A stretch of DNA of 64,000 nt from Saccharopolyspora phatthalungensis (GTDB lineage: Bacteria > Actinomycetota > Actinomycetes > Mycobacteriales > Pseudonocardiaceae): positions 2,790,001 to 2,854,000 of the forward strand of contig NZ_JACHIW010000001.1 in NCBI RefSeq assembly GCF_014203395.1, given 5' to 3'. Position numbers and translations under genes: made by a program. The notes under the pieces were generated by a model. That model did not search any database, had not been told where the DNA came from, and saw nothing but the letters and a program-made list of their open reading frames with translations. The first letter of the stretch is position 1. Every line of letters begins with the position of its first letter. Positions 16,844 to 24,798 of the stretch are shown here, piece by piece.

Positions 16844-16864
16844 CTAGCGGTAAACCGCTGCTAG
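16844..16864. repeat. Inverted repeat 2
   Basis: Arms AGCGGT (16846-16851) and ACCGCT (16854-16859) with a 2-nt loop, extended by CT and CTAG across a one-base bulge. It lies 20 bp upstream of the small membrane-protein start, in the position of an operator or 5' structure. Confidence 0.5.
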
Positions 16865-16884
16865 CAGGGAAAACGGAGCGACAG

Positions 16885-17187
16885 TTGAATATGCAGCCTT
16901 CGTCAAAGCGGAATCAGCGTCGAGTGGACGCCGTCGCAGTGCTGATGATGCTGATCGTTTGCGTGATCGCCGGATCGGCGATGTGGCTCGCCATCCAGAA
17001 CTCGGGCGACACGCAAGACATCCGAACCTTGACCGTGGCCCACGACTCAACGCCACCGCTGACAGCGTTCGAAGCGACCATCGGCGCGTTAGCGGCCGGC
17101 ATCGTGGCCGCGCACTTCATCGTTCGCCTGTCGCTCGACGAGATACGTGAACGACGCGCGGAACGGCGGCGAGCACGACAGCGCTAG
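16885..17187 (+). CDS. Small two-helix membrane protein
   Basis: A 100-residue protein with two predicted membrane segments, residues about 17-36 (AVLMMLIVCVIAGSAMWLAI) and about 66-83 (ATIGALAAGIVAAHFIVRL), a short external loop between them and a strongly basic tail (RERRAERRRARQR) on the inner face. No family is recognised. A TTG at 16885 has GGAGCG 6 nt upstream and is taken as start; an ATG two codons later (16891) is the alternative. Base composition is lower in GC than the backbone genes, in keeping with the accessory island. Confidence 0.55.
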   Translation: MNMQPSSKRNQRRVDAVAVLMMLIVCVIAGSAMWLAIQNSGDTQDIRTLTVAHDSTPPLTAFEATIGALAAGIVAAHFIVRLSLDEIRERRAERRRARQR

Positions 17188-17216
17188 AGCAGCAACAGCC
17201 GTGGTCACACACACTG

Positions 17217-17257
17217 CGAGGGCCTGAGCCCGGTGCAATACCGGACCCAGACCCTCG
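17217..17257 (+). terminator. Interrupted hairpin after the small membrane gene
   Basis: Nested stems GAGGG/CCCTC, CTG/CAG and CCGGT/ACCGG (17218-17256) around a 5-nt loop, 30 nt past the stop codon. A terminator role is inferred. Confidence 0.5.
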
Positions 17258-17404
17258 CCGCCTAGACTCTCAATTACCGAGTCCAACTCCCTGGGACCAC
17301 TTCAAGGCCGGGGGGCTGTCGTTTCAGCCGGTCCGGTCAAGCGTGCTGGGCGTGCGCTTTAGCATCATCTATCCCACAGGTCAACTCGGCTGTACCGTGG
17401 CCCC

Positions 17405-18583
17405 ATGAGTAACCTACCGTCACTCGGCGACCGCATCCGGCAACTACGCGGAAGTCTCTACACACAGCAGCAACTGGCAGACCGAGCGGGGCTATCGCTC
17501 ACGTTGATCCGTAAGCTCGAACAAGGCCAGAGGCAGACATGCAGCGTCGCGAGTCTGCACAAGATCGCTTGGGCCCTGGATGTCACGCTCGCTGACCTAC
17601 TGGTCCCCGCCTCGATGCCGGAGCATGACCAAGACCAGGGGATCACGGCGCTACGCCACGCCGTCAGCCTGGTAGGCACACCGAAGGACGAACCCGCCAC
17701 TATCCAGGACGCACAATACGCTGAAATATCCGCGTGGCGGACATACGACAGCGGCCAACACGATGTAATCGTGCGAACGCTGCCGCAGCTGATTAGATCT
17801 CTAGAATCGAGCCTTTCTGTATCCAACCACAGAGACCGGCCTATCTACGCCAAGGCGCTGTCGCAAATCTTGTTGGTGGCTGGGCACACCTTGACGCTAC
17901 TCCGGCACCCCGACGCAGGGCACATCGCCACCACACGAGCGGTTAAACTCTCCGAAGATCTAGACGACCCGTTTATGGCTGCGTCTGCCAAGTCAACCCT
18001 AGCGTGGCAACTGATGGTTGCCGGTAGGTTCGACGAATCCAGGGAACTATCAATGACCACAGCCAAGGATGTTGAGCCAGCAGCTACACACACAATCCCG
18101 CAATTGAGCCTGTACGGCTCCCTGCTCCTGCTAACAGGTAATTCTAACGCGCGGGCGGGGAATGCGGGAGAGGCAATCCATTACTTGTCTGAAGCCAGGG
18201 AAATATCACTAAGAGTGCCGGATGGTAGCAGCGCGTATAACACCAATTTCGGCCCGTCGCAGATCTCTATGCAGCACACAGACATAGCTATTAACCTGGG
18301 AGAGTTTGGTGACGCGTTGGCCGCGTCTAAGACCATGCCGGGTAGCGCGTCAGCGCTACCCGCTAGGGATCGGTATAGGCACGACATCGATCGCGCCTTG
18401 CTTTCCCTAAAGACCGGGGATGAAGATAGGTCGGTGGCTCTGTTGTCGTCTGTTTCTACAGCGGCCCCCGTTTGGTTTAAAAACCACAGGCTACCGAAAT
18501 CCATCGTTAGGGATCTGCTCCACACACCCGCAGCCAAATCTGAGCAGCTGCGAGGACTCGCTACGAAACTGGGAGTGCACTAA
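17405..18583 (+). CDS. XRE-type regulator with TPR-like C-terminus
   Basis: A 392-residue protein with an N-terminal Cro/C1-type helix-turn-helix (residues 8-65; QQQLADRAGLSLTLIRKLEQG is the recognition part, quoted in pieces as QQQLADRAG and LTLIRKLEQG) and a long helical, TPR-like C-terminal region (about 100-390). This is the layout of actinomycete regulators that read a peptide or small-molecule signal through the repeat domain. The ATG at 17405 sits 6 nt after TACCGT (17393-17398), a leaderless arrangement. Codon use is unlike the backbone genes, with many A- and T-ending codons, suggesting acquisition by transfer. The regulated genes may be its small neighbours or the toxin pair downstream. 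Confidence 0.8.
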   Translation: MSNLPSLGDRIRQLRGSLYTQQQLADRAGLSLTLIRKLEQGQRQTCSVASLHKIAWALDVTLADLLVPASMPEHDQDQGITALRHAVSLVGTPKDEPATIQDAQYAEISAWRTYDSGQHDVIVRTLPQLIRSLESSLSVSNHRDRPIYAKALSQILLVAGHTLTLLRHPDAGHIATTRAVKLSEDLDDPFMAASAKSTLAWQLMVAGRFDESRELSMTTAKDVEPAATHTIPQLSLYGSLLLLTGNSNARAGNAGEAIHYLSEAREISLRVPDGSSAYNTNFGPSQISMQHTDIAINLGEFGDALAASKTMPGSASALPARDRYRHDIDRALLSLKTGDEDRSVALLSSVSTAAPVWFKNHRLPKSIVRDLLHTPAAKSEQLRGLATKLGVH

Positions 18584-18876
18584 CCCAATCGGGTAGTGAC
18601 CCAACTCGGGTCACCCGCGCCCTCCGTGCGCCGACAAGACCTCTATCGGGTAGCCCCCACGGGTCGTTAATCGACACCCCAGGCCGGTCGGTGGGGGCCG
18701 TCCTTCCAACGGAGGGTGGGGTGATGCTGTGGCCAGCGCAACTTTGGAACAAATATCGTGGGATCTCATTAGAGTTGCCCACCGGATCATCCAAGACCCG
18801 GTGTCTCGGGGGATCTGAGCACGCTAGCCGAGACTCTGACCGAGATAACCGGTAGGCTCTGAAAGCTAGAGCTGCC
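18584..18876. other. Intergenic stretch with palindromes
   Basis: No gene recognised. TGACCC and GGGTCA form a perfect 6-bp inverted repeat with a 5-nt loop at 18597-18613, just after the regulator's stop; it could be its terminator or operator. Composition stays lower in GC than the backbone. Confidence 0.4.
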
Positions 18877-19104
18877 ATGAGACTCATGAACTCGTGGTTC
18901 TCTGTAACTGGGGAGCTAGAGCCGGACGGCCGGAAATGGTACCCGCGGGTTTTCCGTACCCTGCGGCACCGTATCGGGCCGGACGCGCCTGAAGTGACTA
19001 TAGACGGTCGGGTCTTCCTCTTCTCGCTATGCGGATCGCCGGTTGTGAAAAAGGAGGCCCCGCCGCATAGCAAGATGTGCTCGAAGTGTAAGCAGTACCC
19101 GTGA
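18877..19104 (+). CDS. Small Cys-rich protein of unknown function
   Basis: A 75-residue product. The C-terminal third has FLFSLCGSPVV and then MCSKCKQY, giving a Cys and a CxxC that could bind zinc. The N-terminal half contains WFSVTGELEPDGRKWYPRVF. No family is recognised with confidence. Codon use resembles the neighbouring XRE regulator. The ATG at 18877 is used; a second ATG at 18886 is possible. A strong hairpin follows its stop codon, which supports it as a real transcription unit. Confidence 0.5.
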   Translation: MRLMNSWFSVTGELEPDGRKWYPRVFRTLRHRIGPDAPEVTIDGRVFLFSLCGSPVVKKEAPPHSKMCSKCKQYP

Positions 19105-19116
19105 TCTTATAAAGGC

Positions 19117-19141
19117 CCCCGGTAGCGGTTATCTACCGGGG
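19117..19141 (+). terminator. Hairpin after the small Cys-rich gene
   Basis: CCCCGGTAG (19117-19125) and CTACCGGGG (19133-19141) form a perfect 9-bp stem with a 7-nt loop, 13 nt after the stop codon. Confidence 0.65.
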
Positions 19142-19170
19142 ACCGATGAATACTCTACTGCACGCACCGC

Positions 19171-19347
19171 GTGACGATGAATGAGGGCTCTATGCTTGAG
19201 GGAATTGAAACGATCGATACCGATGAACCCGTGGTGTGGGAGTGCCCAGCAAGTAACTGCCAGTTTTCACACCAAGATCCAGATATGATGGGGCCACACG
19301 AATTCCAGGTGCACGGCCGCGCCTTCATGTCGAAAAATCCACCGTGA
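19171..19347 (+). CDS. Tiny zinc-finger-like protein
   Basis: A 58-codon frame from a GTG at 19171 (in-frame ATG two codons later). It encodes an acidic leader followed by WECPASNCQFSH and a second half GPHEFQVHG, so the order is C-x4-C ... H ... H-x4-H, resembling a compact C2H2-type zinc finger. No family name can be given. It belongs to the same low-GC block as the upstream small gene. Upstream ribosome-binding sequence is weak. The metal-ligand spacing is what makes it worth listing. Confidence 0.45.
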   Translation: MTMNEGSMLEGIETIDTDEPVVWECPASNCQFSHQDPDMMGPHEFQVHGRAFMSKNPP

Positions 19348-19373
19348 TTATATCTAAGGGAAGCGACCAATAG

Positions 19374-19563
19374 ACGCGGTGTGAGCACCGCCGGATCGCC
19401 CGCTGTCCGGCGAGTGCCCGCCGCAGCAGCGCGCGAAGCGACCGCAGCGCGCAGGGCACGGGATGACCGGAGTGGAGCAGAAACGGGTCCGGTCATCCCC
19501 CGATCTCCGGCGCGGCACGGGGTCAACGAGCGGCATTCGCCGCAACCGACCCCACCGCGCCGG
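19374..19563. repeat. Cluster of strong inverted repeats upstream of the toxin gene
   Basis: Four successive inverted repeats: GCGGTG/CACCGC-type around 19375-19391; CGCCGGA (19389-19395) with TCCGGCG (19406-19412); GGATGACCGGA (19461-19471) with TCCGGTCATCC (19488-19498); and a long one, CCGGCGCGG..GGGGTC (19507-19524) with GACCCC..CCGCGCCGG (19548-19563). The composition switches abruptly to high GC here. The block could be a structured RNA leader, a recombination site or the edge of a cassette. Confidence 0.6.
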
Positions 19564-19610
19564 CGGACCTGCCACGCTATCCGGCGCGGCGAACTTCATG
19601 AGGGGGTGGC

Positions 19611-20351
19611 GTGTCGGCGCTCGGTGATCTCGATCAGACATTGGCGCAGGTGGTTGATCGGATCACCGCCGCCCTCGGCCTTCTGGTCACCGCGCAGGAT
19701 GCATGCTATGAAGCCGGTGAAATCCTGGGGTTCGCGCTGGAGGGCACTGCTGACCCCGAAGCGCTGGAAGTCCTCGCCGGACTCGCCCCCACTGGGGATG
19801 AGTTGATCCACGCCTACCAGGCGGGACACCGCGTGATTGAGCTGATCACGACCTACCGCCGATGTCTGGAAGTACAGCAGGCCATCGACACCATCCCGCC
19901 CAGCGCCGCGCACCCCTCAACCGCGGGGCGGGTGCCGACCGACGCCGCCCGCGATCCGAAGTGGGCCGATCAGATCCGCAAGCGGCTGCCGAGCCGAGGT
20001 GATGGCGGGCAGACGATCGGATTCGGATTCGATAGGGACGGTACCGAGCTTCACATCACCAGCGGGCACGACGTGTCCCTGTCCGAGCCTGCACGGCTCA
20101 CGCTGCACAACTCCAGGAACTTTTGGACCGATTCTCGGGGCGCGCCAACGGTGACGTTGCACGTTGAGGTGAAATACGTCGAGATGATGCGGCAGGCAGG
20201 GCAGACTTACGGGGTTGTGGTGGTGAACAACGAAGTGTGTATGGGGTGCCGCAGCGCGGTCCCTGAGCTCCTGCCGGAGGGCTCGACGCTGGTGGTGTGG
20301 CAGCCCGGCTCATCGCAGCCGCTCACGTTCATAGGAAGGGCGAGACCGTGA
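19611..20351 (+). CDS. SCP1.201/DddA-like deaminase toxin
   Basis: A 246-residue protein ending in a deaminase domain of the SCP1.201 family, to which the double-stranded-DNA cytosine deaminase toxin DddA belongs. Zinc-site residues are visible: His184 and catalytic Glu186 in TLHVEVKYVEMMRQ, then Cys210 and Cys213 in NNEVCMGCRSAVPELLPEG, with the family's typical GSTLVVW strand after it. The ligand order HxE...CxxC matches DddA-type proteins. The N-terminal 95 residues are helical and lack a signal peptide, like short leaders of toxins exported by ESX-type systems. The GTG at 19611 has AGGGGGT 5-6 nt upstream. It overlaps the next gene by GTGA, and that gene is an Imm1-type immunity protein. 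DNA deamination as the activity is inferred from family. Confidence 0.82.
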   Translation: MSALGDLDQTLAQVVDRITAALGLLVTAQDACYEAGEILGFALEGTADPEALEVLAGLAPTGDELIHAYQAGHRVIELITTYRRCLEVQQAIDTIPPSAAHPSTAGRVPTDAARDPKWADQIRKRLPSRGDGGQTIGFGFDRDGTELHITSGHDVSLSEPARLTLHNSRNFWTDSRGAPTVTLHVEVKYVEMMRQAGQTYGVVVVNNEVCMGCRSAVPELLPEGSTLVVWQPGSSQPLTFIGRARP

Positions 20352-20803
20352 CATCTACCGACACGGCGAACGTGGTGTCAGTACTGTTCCACCACGTTAT
20401 TCGTCACGCGTACACCGGCGAGGAAGTCGACGGCCTGGTGCGCGAGATCGTCGAGACCCCGCCTCGACCGGTTTGCCAGGTCTACGTATGGGACCAGCCG
20501 TGCCACATCAACGAGGACGGCCAGCCGGTGTTCCCGCCTCGGCGGCTGTTGGTCTCCAGCAAACCAACCACCGGGTGGGGGGCGCTGAACTACTTCAATC
20601 CTGGCGCCCCGGACGGCTTGGCCGACTCACTCAACCCTGAGGCCGACGAGAACACGCCCGTGCTGCCCCTGGACACCGACGGCGTCGACTTTCCCCGATC
20701 GGCTTCACTACCTCTGGAGAAGGTGCGCGAGGCGATCGCCGAGTACTGCCGTACCGGAGCGCGGCCGACGTGTGTGCAGTGGCAGCCCGGCGAGTGGTAC
20801 TGA
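20348..20803 (+). CDS. Imm1-family immunity protein
   Basis: A 151-residue acidic protein that resembles the Imm1 family of polymorphic-toxin immunity proteins: a short N-terminal region, then LLVSSKPTTGWGALNYFNPG (the strand-turn with conserved G-A-L-x-Y that marks the family), a central acidic loop and the PLEKVREAIAEYCRTGARPTCVQW C-terminal helix-strand. Imm1 members commonly sit next to SCP1.201 deaminases and would bind and block them in the cytoplasm. The GTG at 20348 overlaps the toxin stop, so both are made from one transcript in fixed order. A strong terminator follows 15 nt later, closing a two-gene unit. Confidence 0.78.
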   Translation: MTSTDTANVVSVLFHHVIRHAYTGEEVDGLVREIVETPPRPVCQVYVWDQPCHINEDGQPVFPPRRLLVSSKPTTGWGALNYFNPGAPDGLADSLNPEADENTPVLPLDTDGVDFPRSASLPLEKVREAIAEYCRTGARPTCVQWQPGEWY

Positions 20804-20817
20804 CCCGGAAACGACGA

Positions 20818-20853
20818 ATGCGCCCCGCGCCCGGTGAAGGGTGCGGGGCGCAT
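20818..20853. terminator. Terminator closing the toxin-immunity unit
   Basis: ATGCGCCCCGC (20818-20828) and GCGGGGCGCAT (20843-20853) form a perfect 11-bp stem with a 14-nt loop. It lies between the immunity gene and the oppositely oriented membrane-protein remnant, so it may work in both directions. Confidence 0.8.
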
Positions 20854-20855
20854 CG

Positions 20856-21132
20856 CTACTCAGTCGGCGGGTAGGTGGGTGGCGTGTTGGAGCCGAGCAG
20901 TATCCGGGTCAGCCACGGCGGCATTTGCGGCTCGGCCCAGCGCAACAGCGCGTAGACGGCGCCGAGCACGAGAGGCACGACCAGGACGTCACCAGCCGCG
21001 CGAGTGGGCCGGTGATCCAGGCCGGGGCGCCGGCGGCGATCAGCCACGCGACGAGCGCCGACCACGCTGCGGGGACTGTGTTGCGCAGCCCGGTATGGGA
21101 ACCCGAAACGTCTACGTCTGTCGTAGACTCAC
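20856..21132 (-). pseudogene. Frameshifted small membrane (holin-like) protein gene
   Basis: Read on the minus strand, one frame gives GLRNTVPAAWSALVAWLI then AAGAPAWITGPLARL, and a second frame continues GDVLVVPLVLGAVYALLRW and ends LLGSNTPPTYPPTE. Joined, they make a small two-helix membrane protein with a Pro/Thr-rich tail, a layout common in short actinobacterial holin-like proteins. A one-base shift is needed near 20975, and a second near the GTG at 21132, because no start codon lies in the first frame. Both shifts could be real decay or assembly errors. Function is unknown. Confidence 0.55.
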
Positions 21133-21148
21133 CGCAGGCAGTAGGTCT

Positions 21149-22654
21149 TTAGGAGACCCAGTCGAAGGTCTTGGTCACCGCTTTTTGCCACAGGTGGTAC
21201 TGCTTTTCGCGGAGTTCCCGTGGCATCGCCGGGTCCCACTGCTTGTCCTTGGCCCAATTCGAGCGGATGTCCTCCTCGCTGGTCCAGAAGCCGACCGCGA
21301 GGCCGGCTGCGTAGGCCGCGCCGAGTGCCGTCGTTTCGGCGACCACCGGGCGGATCACCGGGACGCCCAGGATGTCGGCCTGGAACTGCATCAGCAGCTC
21401 GTTGACCACCATGCCGCCGTCGACCTTCAGTGACTTCAAGGGCACGCCGGAGTCGGCGTTCATCGCTTCGATCACCTCGCGGGTCTGGAACGCCGTGGCT
21501 TCCAGCACCGCGCGGGCAAGGTGGCCGCGGTTGACATACCGGGTCAGGCCGACGATTGCGCCGCGCGCGTCGGAGCGCCAATGTGGGGCGAAGAGCCCGG
21601 AGAACGCGGGCACGAAGTAGGCGCCGCCATTGTCGTCGACGGTGCGGGCGACCTGTTCGATCTCCGGCGCGCTACCGATCAGGCCGAGGTTGTCCCGCAG
21701 CCATTGCACCAACGCACCGGTGACCGCGATGGAGCCTTCCAGACAGTAGACCGTGTCGTTGCTGCCGATCTTGTAGCCGACCGTGGTCAGCAGTCCGTTC
21801 TGGCTGATCACCCGCTCTGTTCCGGTGTTGAGCAGCACGAAGTTGCCGGTGCCGTAGGTGTTCTTGGCTTCACCGGGCGACAGGCACGCCTGTCCGAAGG
21901 TGGCGGCCTGCTGGTCGCCGAGGATCCCGGCGATCGGGATTCCCGCGAACACGCCGCGTTCCCGGAACCGGCCGTACACCTCCGACGAGGACCGGATTTC
22001 CGGCAGCATCGCCATCGGAACCCCGATCTCGGCACAGATGTCCGCATCCCACTCCAGCCGCTCCAGATCCATCAGAAGCGTGCGGGAGGCGTTCGTCGGG
22101 TCGGTGATGTGCAGGCCGCCATCCGGACCGCCGGTGGAGTTCCACAGCACCCAGGTGTCCATGTTGCCGAACAGCAGCTCGCCCTTCTCGGCACGCTCCC
22201 GGACACCGTCCACATTGTCCAGTATCCACTTGATCTTGGGCCCGGAGAAATAGGTCGCCAGCGGCAGCCCGGTCTTGGCCTGGTACCGGTTCTGACCGCC
22301 CTCGCCGGCGGACAGTGCGCTGATGATCTCGTCGGTACGGGTGTCCTGCCAGACGATCGCGTTGTACACCGGTTTGCCGGTGGCCTTGTCCCAGACCACG
22401 GTGGTTTCCCGCTGGTTGGTGATGCCGCAGGCCGCGATGTCCGACGACACCAGGTCGGCCTTGGCCAGCGCGCCCGCGCAGACTTGCCGGGTGTTGGCCC
22501 AGATCTCATTCGGGTCATGCTCGACCCATCCCGCCTTGGGGAAGATCTGTCGGTGCTCGATCTGATCAACCGTCACGATTCGCCCGGAGTGATCGAAGAT
22601 CATGCACCGCGTCGATGTCGTCCCCTGGTCGATTGCGGCGACGTAGGAGGCCAT
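21149..22654 (-). CDS. glpK: Glycerol kinase
   Basis: A 501-residue FGGY kinase that phosphorylates glycerol to sn-glycerol 3-phosphate with ATP. It begins with [21 protein letters not shown], and shows [11 protein letters not shown], the [10 protein letters not shown] block, the glycerol-contacting [18 protein letters not shown], and the C-terminal [19 protein letters not shown] with [13 protein letters not shown], which are specific for glycerol kinases. Length matches the family. It follows glpF by 33 nt, so both are on one transcript (glpF-glpK), divergent from the DeoR-type regulator and glpD. Confidence 0.95.
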   Translation of the reverse strand: MASYVAAIDQGTTSTRCMIFDHSGRIVTVDQIEHRQIFPKAGWVEHDPNEIWANTRQVCAGALAKADLVSSDIAACGITNQRETTVVWDKATGKPVYNAIVWQDTRTDEIISALSAGEGGQNRYQAKTGLPLATYFSGPKIKWILDNVDGVRERAEKGELLFGNMDTWVLWNSTGGPDGGLHITDPTNASRTLLMDLERLEWDADICAEIGVPMAMLPEIRSSSEVYGRFRERGVFAGIPIAGILGDQQAATFGQACLSPGEAKNTYGTGNFVLLNTGTERVISQNGLLTTVGYKIGSNDTVYCLEGSIAVTGALVQWLRDNLGLIGSAPEIEQVARTVDDNGGAYFVPAFSGLFAPHWRSDARGAIVGLTRYVNRGHLARAVLEATAFQTREVIEAMNADSGVPLKSLKVDGGMVVNELLMQFQADILGVPVIRPVVAETTALGAAYAAGLAVGFWTSEEDIRSNWAKDKQWDPAMPRELREKQYHLWQKAVTKTFDWVS

Positions 22655-22687
22655 TTCTCGTCCTACCTTCCTAAGTGGAGCGTCGGA

Positions 22688-23434
22688 TCAGCTGGTGGGC
22701 AGGGCGAGTGCTAACAGGCCGGCCAGCACACCGCCGATGATCGGACCGACGATCGGAATCCACGAGTAACCCCAGTCGGCCGATCCCTTGCCGCGGATCG
22801 GCAGGAGCGCGTAGGCGACGCGCGGCCCGAGGTCGCGTGCCGGGTTGATGGCGTACCCGGTCGGGCCGCCGAGCGAATTGCCGATGCCGATGACGAGGAA
22901 TGCCACCGCGGCGTAGCCCAGCGCGGCGTTGCCGAACTCGGGCACCCCGGGGGTTTGGCCGACGCCCGCCCGCGGGCTGAGAATGATCCAGAAAACCAGC
23001 ACGAAGGTGCCGATGATCTCGGTGACGAGGTTCCACGGCGCGTTCGGCACGGTCGGGCTGGTGCTGAAGATGCCGAGGGTGTTCGCCGGTTCGTCGTGAG
23101 TGTCGAACTGCAGCTTGTTCGCCGCCCAGCACAGAACCGCGCCCAGCGTGCCGCCGAGGAGTTGCGCGGTGATGTAAACGGGGACCTCCGACCACGGGGT
23201 CTGGCCGTTCACGGCCAAGCCGATCGTCACCGCGGGGTTAATGTGAGCCGAAGACGGGGCTGCGACGCTAGCGCCGGCGAAAACCGCGAAGCCCCAACCG
23301 AAGTTGACGAGCAGGAAACCGCCTTCGTGACCCCGGTTCTTGCGCAGGACAGTGTTCGCCACGACACCGCAACCCATCAGGGTGAGTATCGCCGTCCCCA
23401 TGAATTCCCAGAGAAAGATCTCCCCAAGACTCAT
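22688..23434 (-). CDS. glpF: Glycerol facilitator (MIP family)
   Basis: A 248-residue aquaglyceroporin with six membrane segments and two half-helix NPA boxes: HINPAVTIG near residue 66 and YAINPARDLGPR near residue 200. The Asp after the second NPA-R (ARD) is the residue that marks glycerol facilitators as opposed to water-specific aquaporins. It lets glycerol diffuse across the cytoplasmic membrane, and the kinase encoded next traps it. The ATG at 23434 begins MSLGEIFLWEF, at the first membrane segment. Confidence 0.92.
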   Translation of the reverse strand: MSLGEIFLWEFMGTAILTLMGCGVVANTVLRKNRGHEGGFLLVNFGWGFAVFAGASVAAPSSAHINPAVTIGLAVNGQTPWSEVPVYITAQLLGGTLGAVLCWAANKLQFDTHDEPANTLGIFSTSPTVPNAPWNLVTEIIGTFVLVFWIILSPRAGVGQTPGVPEFGNAALGYAAVAFLVIGIGNSLGGPTGYAINPARDLGPRVAYALLPIRGKGSADWGYSWIPIVGPIIGGVLAGLLALALPTS

Positions 23435-23882
23435 TACTTGTCGTTCCCCTCATAATGCCGCCGTTGGCACTGGCAGGTTCGATGACTGTCCGAGATGGAG
23501 TGCGCGGGACGGTACTGCCGCATGGCAACACGTGTCCATGCATGCCGCCACTCGTAGGCAACTCCTTGGTCTGCACCGCTTAACCGGGCATCTCGGCTGG
23601 TCATAGCGAAGTTCGACCGGCGGGTCGGTGACCCCGGCCGACGGGTAGCGCGGGTCCTGGACGTGGCGACCCGTAGCGGGGCCGCGCCCCAGGCATCGTT
23701 GCGCATCGCGGGTCACACTAGACTTGTGAAAACAAACGTTGCAAGACTGTTCCAGTGATGTTTTTATCGTATTGCATGGTTGAAGCCAGGTAGACGCGGT
23801 CTCGCGGGCCGGACGGCGAACCGACGCGCCTGGTCGGGGCAGGGTTGCCGGGCGCGGTGACCAGGGATTGAGAGGGACGACG
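23435..23882. promoter_or_regulatory. Divergent control region of the glycerol genes
   Basis: The 448-bp gap between glpF and the regulator gene. The part 23715-23785 is AT-rich, with GAAAACAAACGTTG and TGATGTTTTTATCG in opposite sense, fitting a DeoR-type operator and the two divergent promoters. No gene is seen in it. Exact boxes cannot be fixed by eye. Confidence 0.5.
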
Positions 23883-24710
23883 ATGTCCGTTCGACGCCCG
23901 TCCGGGAAGCAGCAGGACCGGCGGCACAAGATCACCGAGCTGGTCATGGCGGAAGGCACGCTGCGGATCGACGACCTGGTCGAGACCGTGGGGGCCAGCG
24001 CGATGACCGTGTACCGGGACCTCGCCGACCTTGAGTCGCAGGGGCTCGTCCACCGCAATCGCGGCTATGTGTCGGCGGCTTCTTCCCTGCTCTACGAGGC
24101 CGCGTCCCAATACCGGTTGCAGCAGAACACGGCCGAGAAGGAAGAAATCGCCCGAGCCGCGGCGGAACTGGTCGAGCCTGGACAGGCGGTGGTGCTCGAC
24201 GACTCGACGACCGGCGTCTACCTGGCCCGGCTCCTACCGGAACGTGCGCCGCTGACCGTCGTCACCAATCACCGCGGGGTGTTCGGCGAACTGGCCGCCG
24301 CGCCGGGCATCAGCCTGATCTGCGTGGGCGGCGACTACCTGCCGTGGGCCGACGCGTTCGTCGGTGGCATGGCCCTGGACGCGCTGCGGAACCTGCGCGT
24401 CGATCTGGCGATCATGTCGGTCTCCGCGGTGACGGACGGGATTTGCTGCTACCCGCAGCAGGAAATGGTGCAGATCAAGAAAGCCATGCTGGCCTCGGCG
24501 CGGCGCCGAGTGCTCTACGTTGACCACACCAAGTTCCGGCGACGAGCGCTGCACGCCGTCGCGCCGGTCGAGGACTTCGACGTGGTGATCGTGGATTCGC
24601 GCACGTCGCGCGCCGATATCGAGGTGCTCCTTGAGCGCGGTGCGCGGGTCGAGCAGGCGGGAAATGCGCGCAATGCTGCGCCGAGCACGGACGGTGCAGG
24701 TCAGGCATGA
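23883..24710 (+). CDS. DeoR-family repressor, GlpR-like
   Basis: A 275-residue DeoR-type regulator: winged helix-turn-helix at residues 12-65 (ITELVMAEGTLRIDDLVE, TVYRDLADLE) and a C-terminal sugar-phosphate sensor domain of the ISOCOT fold (DDSTTGVYLARLL near residue 110, VGGDYLPWADAFVGGMAL near residue 155, DHTKFRRRAL near residue 220, the conserved D-x-S/T-K-F block). It probably represses glpFK and glpD when glycerol 3-phosphate is low. The ATG at 23883 is chosen for the GAGAGGGACG site before it. Its position between the divergent glpFK and glpD supports the role. Confidence 0.85.
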   Translation: MSVRRPSGKQQDRRHKITELVMAEGTLRIDDLVETVGASAMTVYRDLADLESQGLVHRNRGYVSAASSLLYEAASQYRLQQNTAEKEEIARAAAELVEPGQAVVLDDSTTGVYLARLLPERAPLTVVTNHRGVFGELAAAPGISLICVGGDYLPWADAFVGGMALDALRNLRVDLAIMSVSAVTDGICCYPQQEMVQIKKAMLASARRRVLYVDHTKFRRRALHAVAPVEDFDVVIVDSRTSRADIEVLLERGARVEQAGNARNAAPSTDGAGQA

Positions 24711-24798
24711 TGACCACCGCAGGTACTGGCGCCGAGTCCGGTTCCCCGTCGGCGGGGTGATCAGCGGTGGGACGCGATTCGAGCGAGGAGGACGCCTG

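Larger units (their letters stand above)
16585..16884. other. Intergenic stretch with two perfect hairpins
   Basis: Left edge of the accessory island. No gene is recognised. It contains two back-to-back inverted repeats, listed separately, just upstream of a small membrane-protein gene. Confidence 0.4.

Noticed and set aside
19381..19806. A 141-codon frame overlapping the toxin start
   Set aside because: Low-complexity Arg/Ala/Pro sequence through the inverted-repeat block and out of frame with the deaminase; a shadow of high-GC DNA.
24631..24798. An upstream extension of glpD overlapping the regulator gene
   Set aside because: The extension is Arg-rich without family sequence, and GTG 24799 has a strong GAGGAGG site.
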